DNA of 64,000 bases from Prostheceraeus crozeri (lineage: Eukaryota; Platyhelminthes; Polycladida; Euryleptidae), in assembly GCA_907163375.1 (NCBI GenBank), contig CAJQUW010010341.1:496001-560000 (forward strand). The letters are read 5' to 3'. Positions 60,001 through 64,000 of the stretch are shown one piece after another. Position 1 is the stretch's first letter; the number at the start of each line of letters is the position of its first letter. The position numbers were made by a program, and so were the translations under genes. The notes below the pieces were generated by a model, which saw only the letters and a program-made list of their open reading frames with translations, did no database searches and had not been told where the DNA came from.

Positions 60001-60369
60001 TTATTGCTCAGATGTTGGACAGGAATTAAGAATGAATGGAAAGCATTCCTCCTGACTCTACCATCAACTAAATTTGTGTGGGATCAGTACGATATCAGCT
60101 TGTTTTTGGGAAAGTTGCTGACATATGTGGCCGAAAAAGGCGTTGAGGGATATGATGCCATTTCTCATCTCAAAGGGACGATGGAAATTTTGATAAAGTA
60201 TTCCAGTGTTGAAAAACTGATCGATCTACCTCGCATGGCATATTTGATAAAAGTGGCAGTTGAAAAGGAATGGCCAAAAGAGAATTTGGAGAATATTTTC
60301 AGAGAGTCAGGCATTAAAGTTTTGCCTGGTTTAGAAAATATAATGACAAAGACAGTTTCCCATTATTAG
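56306..60369 (+). CDS. Unrecognised two-exon gene, 456-residue helical protein
   Basis: The exons are 56306-57081 and 59775-60369, joined GG|GTAAGT ... CTTCACAG|A so that a glycine codon is split. The result is one clean 456-residue frame with a TAG stop. The ATG at 56306 opens a strongly basic tail, MPRRRKAKRNRKTK, which could be a nuclear signal or RNA-binding tail. The rest is leucine-rich and predicted all-helical (LLLYLTELTSPVKFQ, NPIILNFLQWLTVEM, RLIELID-type helices, ISLFLGKLLTYVAEKG), like a HEAT/ARM-type or irregular helical fold. No signal peptide or membrane segment. Clean splicing, an intact frame and a nearby polyadenylation signal suggest a real host gene. I do not recognise the family; Fanconi F-type and MEI4-type helical proteins were considered and not supported. 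The order beside IFT172 differs from that around human IFT172, as far as I recall. Confidence 0.75.
57215..57266. repeat. Hairpin with 20-bp arms
   Basis: AATTTACCTTTCTTGATGTG (57215-57234) pairs with 57247-57266 at 19 of 20 positions across a 12-base loop. It could be a tiny fold-back or RNA hairpin; no precursor-like flanks are visible. Confidence 0.8.
58574..58675. repeat. Perfect palindrome, 49-bp arms, 4-base loop
   Basis: The arms 58574-58622 and 58627-58675 are exact complements around TTGC. The centre is GAGTGCGC-TTGC-GCGCACTC. Nothing coding. See findings for interpretations. Confidence 0.97.
58690..58970 (+). repeat. Dispersed repeat, copy 2 (partner at 51308-51630)
   Basis: It shares ordered blocks with the minus strand of 51308-51630, ending TTTATTAATGCGGCCCC. 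It starts immediately after the perfect palindrome. Confidence 0.6.
59775..60369 (+). CDS. Exon 2 of the unrecognised gene
   Basis: The exon encodes 197 residues after completing the split glycine: LLESLRNAAIELIDNSLKNE, ELQVTLSLFVTEGFPRHQLE, WKAFLLTLPSTKFVWDQYDI, ending TKTVSHY and TAG. The acceptor is ATCTTCACAG. The helical leucine-rich pattern continues from exon 1. Confidence 0.75.
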
Positions 60370-63300
60370 TCGCATTTCACAAGTCTTTTGATACCAATTA
60401 TTTATTGAAGGAAAATATTCCCAAGGGACACACGCTTGATTGCGGGGAATTCAAAAGGGACCAATTTTCATGCAACTTTTGATCACTATCGAATTTTTTG
60501 AAGTTTCGTGTGTCAAAAACAAAAATTGATGTGATACGTGGGATTGATCAGAATTGAATAAAGTCCATTTTTTCTGACTTGCTTTGACCTGTGCATGAAT
60601 AGTAAAAACCCAACTTCTATTAATAAACAAATAAATTTGAAAGAATGAAATTGAGCCTTATGTAGCCAAAACTGTACAAGGATTGAAATAATTACAAAAG
60701 GCTAGGTCGATCTAATACCTATTTTGAAAAAGTAGCTTTACATCTTGTTACATGAAGGAAAAAGAAGCATGAATAATCATTTCAAATTAGTGCTCAAAAT
60801 ATTCTATAGATGTTACATGTGCAATTACCGTAATGGTCTACGTATGAGGTATGAGATGCGGCAGTTTTGCTTAACAAAGCTCTTCGTTTTATCCTTGGAG
60901 TGCGCCTAGTTTATCCGATGTTATTAAGTCTTATTCGTGGATGATAGTGGTGGATCCAAAGGTAGATGTTTTGGCAAGATTGCAGGAATTTTTTAATAAA
61001 ATGGAGTCTGGACGACTGCTGAACTAAGATGTCCAATAGCTGGTCTGAGATCTGGCATTGGGACACCGCTTAGATATAGAGTAGTCTATATAGATGGTAA
61101 GCCTATACGTTTCGAAATGATCCGTCGGGAAAAGTTTTGGTCCGAACTCCCGGGAGAAAGAAAATTTTGGTCTCGAATTGGTGAAGTTTATTGTTTAAAT
61201 TGTTTCGCGTCGGGCTTTCGGTGTCCTACGTCTTTTGAGAGCGGTGGCACCTTCTGCTAACCAACTAAATGTAATAACACATGGAAGGGACAGTAGGTGT
61301 TCTCCACTTCATTTCCACATAAAAGGTGTGGAAATTTCCATAAATACACGTCAAATAACTCAAGTGTAATGATCGACTTTTCACAATTTATCATGTAGTC
61401 GCAAGGATATTTTTTAGATGTCATGGATCAATAAATTAGATCTACTAGCAGCATAGCTTGCTTAATAAGCTATTGAGATTTTTAGTTAACTCAAACTGCA
61501 TATCTAGGCCTATATTAGCAAAGAGCTGTGATATTGGTTCTCCATAGCGGAGCCAATATTGAACTACATGCGTAGATCAAAATGTAGCGATGGCAGCCCC
61601 ACTGTTGCGGTCAAAAATGAATATCTGCTTAATGTTTTGAAGCAAACAAACTATCTTTAACGTTTGTATTTCATTTTTTGCCTTTCATTTCATCATTTTA
61701 CTTAGTTTTCTTCAGTTGACCAACAACGAAGTCAGCAAAAGTTATTTTGAAGAGTAAAATAAAGCACTTGTAATGTCGATTTGCTCTTATTAAGTTTATA
61801 TTATTTTTTGCTTTTACGGCTACTATGATGCCACTGCTTTTGTCGGCATCGACAATAATAATTAGTACAGTTTTCCAGGCTTTAGCATCCGCATTTCTGG
61901 ATATCCATCAATCGACAGTAGGATTAATAAATCTTCTGTCGCCTTGAATAATAGCTACAAGCGGTTTTATCAGCAAGACTATATGATATTCATCAATTTA
62001 TCAGGATCTGCCAGAAGATCAATAATAGAAGCGGGTACGTGCAGGACTCGGCCTCATCAAAATACCAGGATCCCATTTAGGATTTGAAAAGCATGGATTA
62101 TTTGCTTTGATAACATGTCTAAAACGCGTTTTGACATTTGATTAATAGAACCATTCTCAAAGAAACACGGTGAAATCTTGTTGATTAGGCAGTTTTCAAA
62201 TATACAAAATAATCTGCTATTTACGAACAACAGGTTTTTGACATTGTTTGGAAACTCAGTTTTGAAAAAATATGTGTGTAAAATCACTGCAATTGGACTA
62301 ATAGCAAAATATAATTCTCTTTAAAGCAGCATTATGCAGATGTTTTCTATTAAGATGGAAATTACAAGCCAAACTGCTGATGGTAGTCCTTTATTATAAA
62401 AAAATCACTTAAAAAAGACGATTTAATGCAACTGAATTACAATTCAAAACATAGAAATTTACACGGACCTATAAAACATACCGAATAGAAATCAGATGTT
62501 CATAACTTTTTGACACTCTTCTTTGTCATTCACTGGAGGTCTTTAATATTTAATTAAAATGGCTTCTCTGAAGCGTAAATTAATGCTGTTAGTGTCTGAC
62601 GATAAAATCTTAATGGTGAAAGGAAAGAGTGCTGACGATGAACAAGTTTGTTTGTTTGAAAACGCTAGAATCTTTCTTTATGTGTGATGTGTTCTTTTGT
62701 TCTTGCAATGCTCGGACTGTGCTTCCTGCATAAAATTGATGACATTTGATACAGTTGCTGACAAACTTTGTTATCAATGATTGTTTATGAAGTAAACTGC
62801 ATCATCAGCAGATCAGCAATAAAGACTATCATCAGCAGCTAGGCCTATAACTTCCATCTTAATAGGTCGGACTATTTGTACTGAGTAGTGTTTAAATACC
62901 TAGTTTTGAGGCTAATTTCAATGAGTGGTTTCACACCACTCCCTCTCTGTTCCTTCACAATGTGGGGAAGGAATTTTTTTTTTCTTTCACAATTCAATAA
63001 ACACTTGGGAATCTAAAAAGCTCAGTACTGAAATAATTTAGCGCAAGCGACAAAGCTATTCAATAGCACTACTTTTAAAGATCTCGATCATTATGCTACT
63101 TCAAATCCTAAAAGTAAAGTGCTTACTGATTGATGCACTACTGATGGTGCTGACCTTATCAACACGATACTTGTACATTAATACACATTGCTGTACACAC
63201 CGAACTTACATGTTTTCTTTGAATTTAGATAGCTGCTGCGATTCTTTAGACATTCTGCATTTTCGCGGGTATTCTGTGCTATTCCTCCATTGTTAATTTT

Positions 63301-64000
63301 CGTTGAGAACAACTCTATTTCCGGTACAAATATGGTGCTCACAAGCTGACAATTAGATCAATCAAAACTTTACATTGAGGATCCGAAGTACAGCAGAATG
63401 ATCGAGAATTTTTAAGATTGAAAAGTTGTGATTAATCCTTTTAAATCTTTTTAAATTTTTTTAATTTGTGACAAATCCGCTTAACTTGCATGACTTTCAA
63501 TGATTTTCTCTTTTTTTCTTCATGTTATCGTTTTTTGTGTGTCTTGTGTGTCACATGCATCCCAGATGTAGTGAAAAATATATAAATCTTGAATTTTGAA
63601 TCTTGTGATGTTTGTCGTTTGTTTGAAGAAGTGTGGAAGCATTTTAGACAGCTAAGTATTAAAAGAGTTCATGTGTTTGAATCAGCACTGAGTGTTAGCG
63701 TAATCCCGCTGATGTTGAACCAAAAGTTTTATTTTACTTGCTCAATGAGGTAATTACATACGAAATTGTCGAACCTACTGTTTGCAGCACATTTGTTGTG
63801 GCAAAACTGAATGCAAATTTAGTCAAGACTCCAGTTGTTTTGAAGTATTTTCCCAAGTTTACTTATCATCAAAAGCCTGAGATGATCTGAGTAGAATGGT
63901 GCACGTATCTTGCAATTTACATATTATCGCGGCCACCAAAATTTGTAAGTCCATCAAGTCATCAATTCTGCTCGTCCCATGGGGCCCATAATCTTGGACA
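60370..64000. other. Downstream intergenic stretch, no gene recognised
   Basis: Apart from the 3' untranslated region, no coding exon is evident on either strand. Around 61140-61240 a piece resembles the Penelope-associated sequence at 13160-13225 (TTCGG[CT]GTCCT[GA]CG). The rest is AT-rich without recognised structure. Confidence 0.5.
60557..60562 (+). terminator. Polyadenylation signal AATAAA of the unrecognised gene
   Basis: AATAAA lies 188 bases after the stop codon and is followed by T- and GT-rich sequence (TTTTTTCTGACTTGC), a fitting cleavage context. Confidence 0.65.

Noticed and set aside
56306-60369. Identification of the unknown gene as FANCF-like or MEI4-like
   Set aside because: Both are leucine-rich helical proteins, but no conserved block could be matched. 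The resemblance is only compositional.
1-64000. LTR retroelements, Polintons, CRISPR arrays, rRNA genes
   Set aside because: Looked for on both strands; no terminal direct repeats with the right contents, no capsid-type or integrase-type genes, no regular repeat-spacer arrays and no rRNA sequence were recognised.

Overview
The window is a piece of an animal nuclear genome, from an invertebrate as far as I can tell. It is AT-rich, intron-rich and crowded with transposons. The anchor is IFT172, the ciliary intraflagellar-transport protein. Fifteen exons on the + strand (3419-46959) encode the last 1339 residues of a protein that is about 1750 residues long in other animals; the start codon and most of the N-terminal WD40 region lie upstream of the window. 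A second, unrecognised two-exon gene on the + strand (56306-60369, 456 residues) follows. Vertebrates are unlikely because of the Penelope-like elements with GIY-YIG domains, the RAG1-like transposon and the low exon number of IFT172. The octamer TAGGCCTA recurs through the window, which weakly suggests a marine invertebrate. The species cannot be fixed from this sequence.

Layout. 1-3418: upstream intron of IFT172, holding two head-to-head Penelope fragments, each hit by a related hAT-like MITE. 3419-46959: IFT172 exons separated by introns loaded with mobile DNA: MITEs, tRNA-headed SINEs, Penelope fragments, a 1.7 kb Penelope element on the - strand (26863-28565), and a 5.8 kb DNA transposon (29844-35653) whose transposase resembles vertebrate RAG1. 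46960-56305: intergenic, with a 3.8 kb DNA transposon of a family I cannot name (47359-51163, TA target duplication, about 442-bp inverted repeats), a fold-back insertion (51840-52125) and a piggyBac element (52500-55343, TTAA on both sides). 56306-60369: the unknown gene, whose intron holds a perfect 49-bp-arm palindrome. 60370-64000: no gene recognised.

The most notable feature is the RAG1-like element. Its broken transposase shows a RAG1-type N-terminal cysteine module, acidic residues in D, D and E contexts, a C-x2-C motif whose spacing from the second D equals that of RAG1, and an H-x4-H motif. It sits between about 472-bp inverted repeats that begin with CAC, the same three bases as recombination signal heptamers and Transib ends. 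No RAG2-like gene is visible. The left inverted repeat was later split by a 5'-truncated LINE.

The host genes look intact: all IFT172 junctions use GT-AG with matching phases and no frame breaks, whereas every transposon gene seen is broken. The window is therefore a working ciliary gene carrying layers of mostly dead insertions. No LTR retroelement, Polinton, CRISPR array, rRNA or convincing free-standing tRNA gene was recognised.
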